A stretch of 12,685 nt of DNA from Hyphomicrobiales bacterium (GCA_028290125.1 JAQGKM010000181.1:1-12685); one strand, 5' to 3'; numbered from the stretch's first letter, positions 1 through 6,989 are shown. A program made the numbers and translations. The notes: a model not told the origin generated them from the sequence alone.

Positions 1-36
1 TGGGAAGCTGCCGTTCTACCATTGAACTACACCCGC
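1..36 (-). tRNA. tRNA-Gly (anticodon CCC), 5' half, cut by the window edge
   Basis: Read on the minus strand from position 36 the sequence begins GCGGGTGTAGTTCAATGG, the usual start of a bacterial glycine tRNA. The acceptor 5' strand is 7 nt, then TA, then a 4-bp D stem (GTTC/GAAC) around the loop AATGGTA. The 5' strand of the anticodon stem is GCAGC, followed by TTCCCA. In that loop the anticodon is CCC, so the tRNA reads GGG glycine codons. The window ends just after tRNA position 37, so the 3' half, the T arm and any encoded CCA are not visible. A likely promoter lies just upstream. Confidence 0.93.
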
Positions 37-47
37 GCACTGAAAGC

Positions 48-77
48 ACGATAGCCGCTCATGTGGGTGCGGTGCAA
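48..77 (-). promoter_or_regulatory. Candidate promoter of the tRNA-Gly gene
   Basis: On the minus strand a -35-like TTGCAC (72-77) stands 18 bp before a -10-like TATCGT (48-53), within GGCTATCGT. This would start transcription near position 41, about five bases before the mature tRNA 5' end. The spacing and position fit a tRNA promoter, but the -10 box is imperfect. The call rests only on sequence inspection. Confidence 0.45.
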
Positions 78-84
78 GCGCCAA

Positions 85-104
85 GGCGGCGATTTCGCGC
101 CGCC
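85..104 (-). terminator. Hairpin just after dcd, possible terminator
   Basis: Seven base pairs (85-91 with 98-104, GGCGGCG/CGCCGCC) close a six-base loop, three bases after the dcd stop codon. There is no run of T after it on the minus strand, so it may be only a weak intrinsic terminator or an mRNA 3'-end stabiliser. It would separate dcd transcription from the downstream tRNA. Confidence 0.4.
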
Positions 105-106
105 CG

Positions 107-1201
107 TCACCTGAAATGTTTGGACAGCTTCAGTCCCTGGGCCTGGTAGTTCGAGCCCAGCCCTGCGCCATACAGCATGCGCGGGGCCTCAGCCATGCGC
201 TCATAGACGAGGCGACCGACGATCTGGCCGTCTTCCAGGATGAAGGGCACGTCGTGGGAACGAACCTCCAGCACTGCGCGCGCGCCCGCGCCCCCCGCCT
301 CGGCGGCGCCGAAGCCGGGATCGAAAAACCCCGCGTAGTGCACCCGGAATTCGCCCACCAGCGGGTCGAAGGGGGTCATTTCGGCCGCATGGTCGGGCGG
401 CACGCGCACGGCTTCCTTGGAGGCCAGAATGTAAAACTCGCCCGGATCGAGCACGAGGTCGCCGCGCGCGTGGATCGGCTCCCAGAAGTCGAGCACGTCA
501 TGGGCGGCGAGCTTGTCGACATCGATCAGGCCGGTGTGGCGCTTGGCGCGATAGCCGATCAGCGTCGTCCCGCCGAAGCCCGACAGGTCGATCGACACGG
601 CGACGCCGCCCTGGATCGACGGCTCGGCGCTCGTCACCAGCTTCTCGCGCGCATGCAGCGCGAGGTGCCCGGCGTCGTCGAGACGCGCATGGCCGTGACG
701 GAACCGCACCTGCGACAGGCGCGCGCCCGCGCGGGCGAGGATCGGGAAGGTGCGTGGCGAAATCTCCGCGTAGAGGCGACCGGTGTAGCCGGCCTCGATC
801 AGGTCGAACTCGCGCGAATAATCGGTGATGACGCGGGTGAACACGTCGATGCGGCCGGTCGAGCTTTTCGGATTGGCGGCGGCGGCGATTTCGGGCGGCA
901 GCGCGAGACTTTCCATCAACTCGGCGACATAGACGCAGCCGGTCTCCAGCACGGCGCCTTTCGACAGGTCGATCTCGTGCAGCGAGACGTTCTCGATGCA
1001 TTGCGCGACCGTGCGGCCGAGCCCCGGCAGGAAGCTCGCGCGCATGCGCCAGGCGCGCGCGCTCAGGCGCAGGTCGAGGCTGGCGGGCTGGATCTGGCCG
1101 GGCGCAAAAGGCTCGTCCGGACGGATCAGCCCCTCGCCGGCCATGGCCTCGATCTGATGGGCGGCCAGGATGCCGCGACCGGAGAGATGGATGGACGCCA
1201 A
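107..1201 (-). CDS. dcd: dCTP deaminase, double-length alphaproteobacterial form
   Basis: Deaminates dCTP to dUTP in the cytoplasm, feeding dUMP and then dTMP synthesis. The 364-residue product is about twice the length of the E. coli enzyme. It belongs to the long 2'-deoxycytidine 5'-triphosphate deaminase family (Pfam DCD) of alphaproteobacteria. The motif QPASLDLRLS (38-47) opens the first domain. KSSTGR (112-117) matches the substrate-binding SSxxR motif, and Glu146 (YAEI) sits where the catalytic Glu is expected. The second half repeats the fold: GEFYILASKEAVRVPP (254-269) parallels GCVYVAELMESLALPP (88-103), then DPGFG and LEVRSHDVPF. The C-terminus (GSNYQAQGLKLSKHF) resembles the nucleotide-closing tail of canonical Dcd. 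The start is TTG, supported by GGGAG about 9 bases upstream. The next in-frame ATG (residue 20) would remove the conserved GILxxHQI segment. It is transcribed divergently from the ATP-grasp gene. Confidence 0.93.
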   Translation of the reverse strand: MASIHLSGRGILAAHQIEAMAGEGLIRPDEPFAPGQIQPASLDLRLSARAWRMRASFLPGLGRTVAQCIENVSLHEIDLSKGAVLETGCVYVAELMESLALPPEIAAAANPKSSTGRIDVFTRVITDYSREFDLIEAGYTGRLYAEISPRTFPILARAGARLSQVRFRHGHARLDDAGHLALHAREKLVTSAEPSIQGGVAVSIDLSGFGGTTLIGYRAKRHTGLIDVDKLAAHDVLDFWEPIHARGDLVLDPGEFYILASKEAVRVPPDHAAEMTPFDPLVGEFRVHYAGFFDPGFGAAEAGGAGARAVLEVRSHDVPFILEDGQIVGRLVYERMAEAPRMLYGAGLGSNYQAQGLKLSKHFR

Positions 1202-1342
1202 GGTTCAGCGCTCCCGAGAGAAAAAAGCTTCTTCGCTGTAGACCATCCGGGTAATCTCGCCAAGGCTGTCGGCTGAGCCAAAGTTTTCCGCTCCGCCGAT
1301 CCACCAGCTTTTTGTTCAAGCCATTTCAAAGGAGCAGCGCCA

Positions 1343-2287
1343 ATGGCGGACTACAGCCTGGTGCTTGTGCACAATCCTTATTGTCAGGCCCTGCAGGACT
1401 TCGAGAAGATCGCCGCCATCGTGCGGTCGACCGCGCCCGACATCGAGGTTTTCATCGTCGGCCACGACCATATCGGGTCGGTGACGCGCAAACAGGCCGC
1501 CCGCCACCCGTCCTTCATCTTTTCGCCAGGCGAACTCAGTGTCTTTTCGCCGAGACGCGGCCACGTCGCCGCGGGGCGCCCGATCCCCAAGCTCGAACAG
1601 ATGCGAATGATGCAGTCGGCGGGTGTCTCGACGCCCGACTTCACCGAATGGACCGAGGACGGCGTCATCGACGAGGCGCGCTTCGGTCCGGTCGTCATCG
1701 TCAAATCTGGCGCGCCCTTCACGTCGCACGGCCAGAACGTCTTTCTGGTGAAGACGCGCGCCATTGCAACGCTTGCCGCGTCCCAGGGCGCCGCATGGCG
1801 CGCGGGCGCACCGTGGATCGTGCAGCAGTTCATCATGCCGGTCGACGGCCGCGCCCACAATTATCGGGTCCTGAATCTGCTGGGTGAAAATCTGTTTTCG
1901 ATCTGCAAGCGATCGCATCAGGCGAACGGCCCGGTCTCGGACTATGACGACCTCATGACCGGTTACGTCCACCACGCGGTCGCCAGACTTTCGCGGGTGG
2001 AAACCACCTTCGCGGATGACGAAGACGTGCTGGAGACGGCCAGATCTGTCGAGAAGGCTTTTGGCGACATTCCGCTGCGGGGCTGCGACATCGTCCGTGA
2101 CGGCGCGACGGGGCGGTGCTTCGTGCTGGAGGTCAATCCCGGCGGCAACACCTGGGTGTTTTCGAAGCCGGAAGCCTGCGAGCGCATGCGGCGCCAGCTT
2201 GGCGTGGACGACCTTGCCGCGCGTTTCAACTCGTTCGAACGCGCGGCGCAGGCTCTGATCCGGGCGACGCGCGCCCGGGCGGTCTAG
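1343..2287 (+). CDS. ATP-grasp family protein of unknown substrate (RimK-like)
   Basis: A 314-residue soluble protein with an ATP-grasp ligase layout. Residues 1-100 form an alpha/beta pre-ATP-grasp region (strands SLVLVHN and IEVFIVGHDH). Next come the nucleotide-binding part, with VVIVKSGAP (117-125, Lys121 the probable ATP lysine), and the hinge-like WIVQQFI (158-164). The metal-binding C-terminal core is GCDIVRD (248-254) and EVNPGGNTW (263-271), the Glu/Asn pair expected to hold Mg2+. ATP-grasp enzymes join a carboxylate to an amine or thiol through an acylphosphate. Which substrate this one uses cannot be read from the sequence, and the neighbours (dcd, porins) give no hint. The start is clear: AAAGGAG lies 8 bases before the ATG. 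The gene is monocistronic and ends at a strong hairpin. The family call is firm and the function is open. Confidence 0.85.
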   Translation: MADYSLVLVHNPYCQALQDFEKIAAIVRSTAPDIEVFIVGHDHIGSVTRKQAARHPSFIFSPGELSVFSPRRGHVAAGRPIPKLEQMRMMQSAGVSTPDFTEWTEDGVIDEARFGPVVIVKSGAPFTSHGQNVFLVKTRAIATLAASQGAAWRAGAPWIVQQFIMPVDGRAHNYRVLNLLGENLFSICKRSHQANGPVSDYDDLMTGYVHHAVARLSRVETTFADDEDVLETARSVEKAFGDIPLRGCDIVRDGATGRCFVLEVNPGGNTWVFSKPEACERMRRQLGVDDLAARFNSFERAAQALIRATRARAV

Positions 2288-2289
2288 GC

Positions 2290-2309
2290 GCGGGGCCCAA
2301 GGGCCCCGC
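2290..2309. terminator. Bidirectional hairpin between convergent genes
   Basis: A perfect 9-bp inverted repeat (GCGGGGCCC/GGGCCCCGC) with only AA between its arms, in practice an 8-bp stem with a CAAG tetraloop. It starts three bases after the ATP-grasp stop codon and ends five bases before the stop codon of the convergent porin gene. It can fold in both transcripts. No T-run follows on either side, so efficient intrinsic termination is not assured. Confidence 0.65.
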
Positions 2310-2314
2310 TGCAA

Positions 2315-3022
2315 TCACCAGTGATAGCTGATGCCGACGCGCACGGCGTGATCTTTCGCCTCGTACTTCGCGACGGACGAGGCCGAAAGGCCGCCATTGG
2401 CCGAGCGGCTGAACGAGCCGAAATCGGTGTAGCGATACTCGACGCGCGCCGACCAGTTGGGCGCAAACATGTATTCGGCGCCCACGCCAGCGGTCCAGCC
2501 GGTGCGCGTGCCGGTCGACGACTGCGTGGAGCTCCAATAGACGGAGCTGGCCTGCGTCTTGAAATTGGCGAAAGCCGCGCCGCCCGTCGCGTAGATCAGG
2601 GCCGGGCCGAAAGCCATGCCAAGGCGCGCGCGCAAGGATGCGCGATAGGTCGACTTGACCGACCGGTAGTAATCCTCGCCGAAGAACACCTGTTTGGTCG
2701 AGCCCGACAGCTTGGACAGTTCGTAATCGCCTTCGAGGCCATACACGAAGTCACGCGACTGCAGCTGGTAGCCAACATGGACGCCGCCGGCGAAAGCCTT
2801 GGGCTTCATTTTGCCGGTGAAGAAGGTGCTCGCGCCGTTGGTTTGGGTCAGGCTGTCCTGGCCCCACACGTAGCCGACCTGTGCGCCGGTGTAGAAGCCG
2901 GCCCAGCTCAGCACGGGCAGCGGCTGCGGCGCGAGCGGAGCGCGCCTTGCGCCGAGATCGGCGGCGAAGAGGGGCGAAGACAGGGCGACAAGCGCCGTCG
3001 TGGCGAGCAGAAGGTTCTTCAT
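2315..3022 (-). CDS. Outer membrane beta-barrel protein, Omp25/Omp31-like
   Basis: A 235-residue exported protein. Residues 1-20 are a signal peptide (Lys3, a hydrophobic core, cleavage around SPLFA-AD). A short proline-rich linker precedes LSWAGFYTGAQVGYVWG, the typical first strand of the opacity/Omp25-type eight-stranded barrel family. Alternating aromatic/hydrophobic strands follow. Late strands show the family pattern WSARVEYRYTDFG, and the last strand ends VRVGISYHW with a C-terminal aromatic residue, as needed for Bam-dependent insertion. Such proteins are abundant surface or structural porin-like proteins in Rhizobiales, and specific substrates are seldom known. The start is the ATG before the signal peptide; its Shine-Dalgarno is weak (GGAC about 10 bases upstream). 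It lies 122 bp downstream of a second barrel gene on the same strand. Confidence 0.88.
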   Translation of the reverse strand: MKNLLLATTALVALSSPLFAADLGARRAPLAPQPLPVLSWAGFYTGAQVGYVWGQDSLTQTNGASTFFTGKMKPKAFAGGVHVGYQLQSRDFVYGLEGDYELSKLSGSTKQVFFGEDYYRSVKSTYRASLRARLGMAFGPALIYATGGAAFANFKTQASSVYWSSTQSSTGTRTGWTAGVGAEYMFAPNWSARVEYRYTDFGSFSRSANGGLSASSVAKYEAKDHAVRVGISYHW

Positions 3023-3144
3023 GATTGGTGACGTCCAGATAAAAGGGATTGTTGAAAATACGGACTATGGCTGAAGCATAGCAGGATTCGAACAGCGCCG
3101 CCAGAGCTAAGGCGAGGCGGTTTGGAGGCGAGCGTACGGGCGTG
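3023..3144 (-). other. Gap between the two barrel genes
   Basis: These 122 bp should hold the leader, and possibly a promoter, of the downstream barrel gene. I see no convincing -35/-10 pair and no terminator hairpin after the upstream barrel gene. The G-rich stretch near 3111-3132 contains GAGGCG twice as a direct repeat, not an inverted one. Co-transcription of the two porins is therefore possible. Confidence 0.4.
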
Positions 3145-3840
3145 TCAGCGGAAGTAGTAGGTCGCGCCCGCCCGGACTGATGTCTCCGTCACGCGATGTG
3201 ACGCCTTGGCGCCCGTCGCGACGCCGGAGTCGGACTGGGCCGAGGATTGACCGAAATCGGCATAGCGATATTCGCTGAACGCCGCCCAGTTACGTGTCAG
3301 CCGGTACACGAGACCCGCGCCAAGCGTGGCCCCGAAGCCGAAATTCTCCTGCCGCTGGGATTCGCCGAGGCCTGTCGTGGCCAGGCCGGTGGTCTTGAGG
3401 TTCGTCATCGCGCCGCCGCCGGTGGCGTAGATGGAAAAGACCCCGAAATCATAGCCGAGCTTCGCCCGCAACGTGCTGCGAGAATCCATCTGGTAGGTGC
3501 GGGTGAAGGTCGTGGTGCCGTCGGAGTAGACGCCCTTTCCCTGCTTGCCGCCCCAATCGTAATCGGCCTCCAGCCCCAGAACGAGCTGATCGAAATTGCG
3601 CTGGTAGCCGACATGAAGGCCGCCGAACGCCGTGTCCGAGCTCATTTCCATTTTCCAGAGCGGCAGGATCTGGCTGTATTGCTGCATCTTGTCCTTGGCC
3701 CAGGCCATGCCGCCCTGTACGCCGAAATAGAAGGCGTCAGGCGCGATGCCGCGGCTGGCAAAGGTCGGGCGATCGGCCGCAAGACAGGGAAGCGAAAGGA
3801 CGACCAACTGCGCCGCCAGAGCGAAGCGAATCAGGGCCAT
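3145..3840 (-). CDS. Outer membrane beta-barrel protein, second Omp25-type gene
   Basis: A 231-residue exported barrel protein, a distant paralogue of its downstream neighbour. Residues 1-21 are a signal peptide (Arg5, a hydrophobic core, cleavage near CLA-AD). The mature part starts with APDAFYFGVQGGMAWAKD, then GGLHVGYQRNFDQLVLGLEADYDWGG and, near the end, NWAAFSEYRYADFG, all typical of the family. The last residues are TYYFR: one Arg follows the aromatic residue that usually ends such barrels. I chose the ATG at 3838-3840 because AGAGG lies 7 bases upstream and a signal peptide follows directly. A start at 3912 would add 24 residues, with charged and aromatic stretches, in front of the signal peptide. 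It is transcribed away from metZ. Confidence 0.85.
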   Translation of the reverse strand: MALIRFALAAQLVVLSLPCLAADRPTFASRGIAPDAFYFGVQGGMAWAKDKMQQYSQILPLWKMEMSSDTAFGGLHVGYQRNFDQLVLGLEADYDWGGKQGKGVYSDGTTTFTRTYQMDSRSTLRAKLGYDFGVFSIYATGGGAMTNLKTTGLATTGLGESQRQENFGFGATLGAGLVYRLTRNWAAFSEYRYADFGQSSAQSDSGVATGAKASHRVTETSVRAGATYYFR

Positions 3841-3967
3841 GAACAACCTCTTGAAAACATTATTAAAAAAATTGCACGTATGAACTGCCGTAAGGGTATC
3901 CTTTTGAGACACCGGACGCCAGTCGTGCTTAAGGTTTCATTCACTGCGATGATGGCCACTGCCGCGG
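3841..3967. other. Divergent intergenic region, porin side
   Basis: This stretch carries the porin leader and presumably its promoter. The part at 3857-3875 is strikingly AT-rich for this genome: on the minus strand it reads AATTTTTTTAATAATG just before the ribosome-binding site. It could be part of a promoter or a translation enhancer. I cannot fix a -35/-10 pair. The metZ control elements follow from 3968. Confidence 0.4.
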
Positions 3968-3994
3968 TTGACCGCATGGGTCCCGGGCTACTAG
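3968..3994 (+). promoter_or_regulatory. Promoter of the metZ transcript (housekeeping sigma type)
   Basis: TTGACCG (3968-3974), then 12 bases, then GCTACTAG (3987-3994). This fits the described Caulobacter-type alphaproteobacterial consensus TTGACGS-N10-14-GCTANAWC at all but a few positions. The predicted start of transcription, around 4000-4002, falls at the first base of the riboswitch aptamer, as expected for a riboswitch leader. Confidence 0.6.
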
Positions 3995-4002
3995 TCTGCC
4001 GC

Positions 4003-4056
4003 CAGTGGTCATTTGAGCCGGTCGGCTTGCCGCCACTTTAAACAAAGGGCTAAAAG
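4003..4056 (+). promoter_or_regulatory. SAM-II riboswitch controlling metZ
   Basis: An S-adenosylmethionine sensor of the SAM-II (metA motif) class, common before metA, metX and metZ in alphaproteobacteria. The conserved blocks appear in order: AGTGGTCATTTGAG (4004-4017), CGGCTTGC (4023-4030), GCCACTTTAAACAA (4032-4045) and GGGCTAAAAG (4047-4056). Stem P1 is AGTGG (4004-4008) with CCACT (4033-4037). A possible pseudoknot pairing is AGCC (4016-4019) with GGCT (4048-4051). The same AGCC can also pair with the nearby GGCT at 4024-4027, giving a mutually exclusive hairpin. I see no terminator between the aptamer and the gene, and the ribosome-binding site lies about 50 bases downstream, so the expression mechanism is not obvious. 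SAM binding is expected to reduce metZ expression. Confidence 0.9.
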
Positions 4057-4114
4057 ATCGGAGCTGCTGCATCGGCTTCGCGTCTGGCCCATTCGACAAT
4101 GATCGAGGCTACGC

Positions 4115-5326
4115 ATGACCGACGAAAAGGCACCCCGGAAAGCTCTGGAAACGAAGTCGCTCCACACCGCCACGCGGCTGGTGCATGGCGGCACGATGCG
4201 CTCGTCCTTTGGCGAGACGTCCGAGGCTCTGGTCCTCACCCAAGGCTACGTCTACGACTCCATGGAAGCCGCCGAGGCGCGCTTCAAGGGCGAGGCGCCG
4301 GGCTTTCTCTATTCGCGATTTTCCAATCCGACGGTCGCGATGTTCGAGCGCCGCATGGCTGAACTCGAAGGCGCAGAGGCGGCGCGCGCCACGGCCAGCG
4401 GCATGGCCGCCGTCACCGCCTCCGTCATGGGCCAGGTGCAGGCGGGCGATCACGTCGTCGCCGCCAAGGCGCTGTTCGGCTCCTGCCGCTTTGTGGTCGA
4501 GGAGCTGATGCCGCGCTTCGGCGTCGCCTGCACGCTGGTCGACGGCACGGACCTCGGCCAATGGCGCGCGGCGATGCGCCCCGAGACCAAGGTTCTCTTT
4601 CTGGAGAGCCCGACCAATCCGCAGCTGGAGATCATCGACATCGCCGCGGTCGCCGAGATCGCGCATGCGGGCGGCGCGGCGCTCACGGTCGACAATGTCT
4701 TCGCCACGCCGCTGCTGCAGAGCCCGCTGAAGCTTGGCGCCGATTGCGTGGTCTATTCGACGACGAAACACGTCGACGGACAGGGCCGCTGTCTGGGCGG
4801 CGTCATTCTCGCGTCGGAAGACTTCATTCAGCAGAAGGTGCACAACTTCCTGCGCCAGACCGGCCCTGCCCTGTCGCCCTTCAACGCCTGGGTGATGCTG
4901 AAGAGTCTGGAGACGCTGCCGTTGCGCGTGCGCGCGCAGATGGCGTCGGCGGAAATCGTCGCCGATCATCTCGCGGGCAAGCCCGGCGTCGCGCGCGTGC
5001 TTTATCCCTCGCGCAAGGATCATCCGCAGCACGAGCTCGCGATGCGCCAGATGAGCGGCGGCGGCACCGTCGTCGCGCTCGAACTCGCGGGCGGCAAGGC
5101 GGCGGCGTTCCGCTTTGCGAACGCGCTGCAGATCATGAAGATCTCGAACAACCTCGGCGACGCCAAGAGCCTCATCACGCATCCCGCCACGACGACGCAT
5201 CAGCGCCTGTCGCCGGAAGCGCGCGCCGAAATGGGCATCGGCGACGGCCTGCTGCGCCTGTCGATCGGGCTCGAGGATGTGCGCGATCTCATCGACGACT
5301 TCGACCGCGCGCTCGCGGCGCTCTAG
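4115..5326 (+). CDS. metZ: O-succinylhomoserine sulfhydrylase
   Basis: A PLP enzyme that uses O-succinylhomoserine and sulfide to make homocysteine, the direct-sulfhydrylation route to methionine. The 403-residue length is normal for the Cys/Met-metabolism PLP family. Visible motifs: YSRFSNPT (66-73, with phosphate and substrate contacts from the neighbouring subunit), the ESPTNP segment (164-169), VDNVFATP (192-199, Asp193 contacting the pyridine nitrogen) and STTKHVDG (215-222, Lys218 forming the Schiff base). The C-terminal part has ISNNLGDAKSLITHPATTTH, a family signature. MetZ rather than MetB or MetC is favoured by overall pattern, by the SAM-II leader and by apaG nearby. The start is ATG with CGAGG 6 bases upstream. 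It converges with argE, leaving 4 bp between the stop codons. Confidence 0.93.
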   Translation: MTDEKAPRKALETKSLHTATRLVHGGTMRSSFGETSEALVLTQGYVYDSMEAAEARFKGEAPGFLYSRFSNPTVAMFERRMAELEGAEAARATASGMAAVTASVMGQVQAGDHVVAAKALFGSCRFVVEELMPRFGVACTLVDGTDLGQWRAAMRPETKVLFLESPTNPQLEIIDIAAVAEIAHAGGAALTVDNVFATPLLQSPLKLGADCVVYSTTKHVDGQGRCLGGVILASEDFIQQKVHNFLRQTGPALSPFNAWVMLKSLETLPLRVRAQMASAEIVADHLAGKPGVARVLYPSRKDHPQHELAMRQMSGGGTVVALELAGGKAAAFRFANALQIMKISNNLGDAKSLITHPATTTHQRLSPEARAEMGIGDGLLRLSIGLEDVRDLIDDFDRALAAL

Positions 5327-5330
5327 CGAG

Positions 5331-6506
5331 TCAGCAACAAGAGAGGCCGAGGTCGCGCATGAAGGCGATCCCGGCTTCGATCTGCTCTTCGGAGATGAAT
5401 TCGTCCGGCTGGTGCGCCTGGTCGATGGAGCCCGGGCCGCACACCACGGTGGCGACGCCGCCGGCCTGAAACCGCCCGCCCTCCGTGGCGAAAGCCACCG
5501 CCTGCGTGCGGTTCGATTTCGTCAGCCGCAGCGCGATCTTCTCGGCGTCTGAGCCGGGCTCGGGCGCAAGCCCCGGCACTTCCACTTCCGTGACGGTGAC
5601 GACATCGGCTTCCGGCGCGTTCGCGCGCAAACGCGGCAGCAGCACGTCGCGCGCATAGGCGTCGAGCCGCGCGCGGGCGGCGTCGAGCGGCACACCCGGC
5701 AGCGCGCGGAACTCCCAATGGAACGCGCAGTCGCGTGCTAGAATGTTGCGCGCGGTCCCGCCGGCGATCGTGCCGACATGCACGGTCGAGACCGGCGGAT
5801 CGAAACGATCGTTGACGCCGCTCTCCTGCGCAATCTCGGCGCCGATGCGGTAGAGTTCGGTCACGAGTTCGCACGCCGCCTGCACGGCGTTCACGCCCAG
5901 CGCGGGCTTGGAGGAATGCGCCTCGCGTCCCAGCACGCTGGTGCGGTAGGTCGCGACCGCCTTGTGGGCGTCGACCACCTGCATCAGCGTCGGCTCGCCG
6001 ACGATGACGGCGCGCGGACGCGGCAGATCGGCGCCGAACCGCGCGATCGTGTCGACCGGGCCGAGGCAGGTCGTCTCCTCGTCGTAGGATATGAGGATGT
6101 GCAAAGGCGTTTGCAGCGGAAGCGTTTTCCATTCCGCCACCATGGCGAGCACGATGGCGACGAAGCCCTTCATGTCGCAGGCGCCGCGCCCATAGATGCG
6201 GCCGCCGTCGCGGCGCATGCGGAACGGGTGGCCGGTCCAGACCTGCCCCTCCACCGGCACGACGTCGGAATGACCCGACAGCACCACGCCGCCGTCCACC
6301 GCAGGGCCGAGCGTGGCGAACAGCGCCGCCTTGTCGCCCTGCGCATTGGGCACGCGCAGGGACACGACGCCCTGCTCTGCCAGATAATCCTCGACCCAGG
6401 CGATCAGATCGAGATTGCTTTTCTGGCTTTCCGTGTCGAAGGCGATCAGCCGCGACAGGATGTCGGCGACCTGTTCGAGGCCAATGCGGGGCGCGGGCGC
6501 TTGCAT
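5331..6506 (-). CDS. argE: Acetylornithine deacetylase (M20 metallohydrolase)
   Basis: Removes the acetyl group from N-acetylornithine to give ornithine for arginine synthesis; cytoplasmic, with two metal ions. The 391 residues follow the M20 plan of a catalytic domain interrupted by a dimerisation domain. Metal and catalytic residues are all visible: SGHSD (77-81, His79 and Asp81), GACDMKG (108-114, Asp111), YDEETTCLG (141-149, Glu143 and Glu144), VGEPT (169-173, Glu171) and AHQPDEF (364-370, His365). The lid/dimer region includes GREAHSSKP (193-201) and GGTARNI (249-255). Annotation as ArgE rather than succinyl-diaminopimelate desuccinylase (DapE) follows from EPTLMQVVDAHKA and the DEETTCLG motif. 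It starts 14 bp after apaG, so the two are probably co-transcribed. Its Shine-Dalgarno is weak, and translational coupling to apaG is possible. Confidence 0.88.
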   Translation of the reverse strand: MQAPAPRIGLEQVADILSRLIAFDTESQKSNLDLIAWVEDYLAEQGVVSLRVPNAQGDKAALFATLGPAVDGGVVLSGHSDVVPVEGQVWTGHPFRMRRDGGRIYGRGACDMKGFVAIVLAMVAEWKTLPLQTPLHILISYDEETTCLGPVDTIARFGADLPRPRAVIVGEPTLMQVVDAHKAVATYRTSVLGREAHSSKPALGVNAVQAACELVTELYRIGAEIAQESGVNDRFDPPVSTVHVGTIAGGTARNILARDCAFHWEFRALPGVPLDAARARLDAYARDVLLPRLRANAPEADVVTVTEVEVPGLAPEPGSDAEKIALRLTKSNRTQAVAFATEGGRFQAGGVATVVCGPGSIDQAHQPDEFISEEQIEAGIAFMRDLGLSCC

Positions 6507-6520
6507 GGTTGAGGGACTCG

Positions 6521-6913
6521 TCAGTTCAGCGTGCGCTGGGCATAAGGCGAATCGAGAGAGAACGCCGGGATCTCCGCGTCGAAGCCGGTCCCGTCGGAAT
6601 CGACCATCCTGTAGGAGCCGACCATGATGCCCGAGGGCGTGCTCAACGGACAGCCCGACGTGTAGCGGAAGGACTCGCCCGGTTGTATGACGGGCTGCTC
6701 GCCGACGACGCCCGGCCCGCGCACCTCCTCGACCAGCCCGGCGCCATCGGTGATCAGCCAGTGACGGGCGGTCAGCTGCACGGGCTCGCGGCCGAGATTG
6801 GTGATCTCGACCGTGTAGGCCCAGAAGTAGCGGCCTTCGTCAGGCTCCGACCGGTCCGCCAGGAACTGCGGCATGACGGTGACCTGGATGTCGCGTGTGA
6901 CAGCGGTGTACAT
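6521..6913 (-). CDS. apaG: ApaG domain protein
   Basis: A 130-residue protein with an immunoglobulin-like (fibronectin III) beta-sandwich fold. It keeps the family hallmarks YFWAYTVEITNLG, LTARHWLITD, GPGVVGEQPVIQPGESF and YTSGCPLSTPSGIMVGSYRM. ApaG is associated with Co2+/Mg2+ handling and Ap4A levels in enterobacteria, but its molecular activity is not settled. It covers essentially the whole chain, so it is a stand-alone ApaG and not an F-box fusion. It is often found near metZ in Rhizobiales; here argE intervenes on the opposite strand to metZ. It reads into argE 14 bp downstream and is divergent from the GNAT gene across 76 bp. The ATG at 6911-6913 has only a distant GAGG, so initiation may be weak. 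Confidence 0.93.
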   Translation of the reverse strand: MYTAVTRDIQVTVMPQFLADRSEPDEGRYFWAYTVEITNLGREPVQLTARHWLITDGAGLVEEVRGPGVVGEQPVIQPGESFRYTSGCPLSTPSGIMVGSYRMVDSDGTGFDAEIPAFSLDSPYAQRTLN

Positions 6914-6989
6914 GGGATCGAGTTTGCCTCAAAGACCAACACGGCGTCGAGCTTTCATTCAGGCGCGGCGCGCAAAGGAGAGTGAAGAG
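6914..6989. other. Divergent intergenic region apaG/GNAT
   Basis: This 76-bp gap must carry leaders and probably promoters for both genes. I could not identify a credible -35/-10 pair on either strand. The only clear signal is the GNAT ribosome-binding site, AAAGGAG at 6974-6980. Confidence 0.4.

Noticed and set aside
116..1276. A 386-codon open frame on the plus strand opposite dcd
   Set aside because: Same reason: low-complexity composition, no ribosome-binding site at a sensible start, and full overlap with a well supported gene.
1202..1342. Search for promoters in the dcd/ATP-grasp divergent gap
   Set aside because: Weak candidates only (for example a TTGGCG with TCTACA 15 bp downstream, minus strand). 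None is good enough to call, although the gap must contain both promoters.
3111..3132. G-rich stretch between the barrel genes considered as a terminator
   Set aside because: The GAGGCG copies are direct repeats and cannot form a stem.
3841..3912. Upstream in-frame ATG of the second barrel gene (24 extra residues)
   Set aside because: It would place a non-hydrophobic tail before the signal peptide. The ATG at 3840 has a good ribosome-binding site.
6873..6989. Upstream in-frame ATG of the GNAT gene
   Set aside because: It would overlap the start of the divergent apaG gene and add 39 residues unlike GNAT proteins, while AAAGGAG supports the ATG at 6990.
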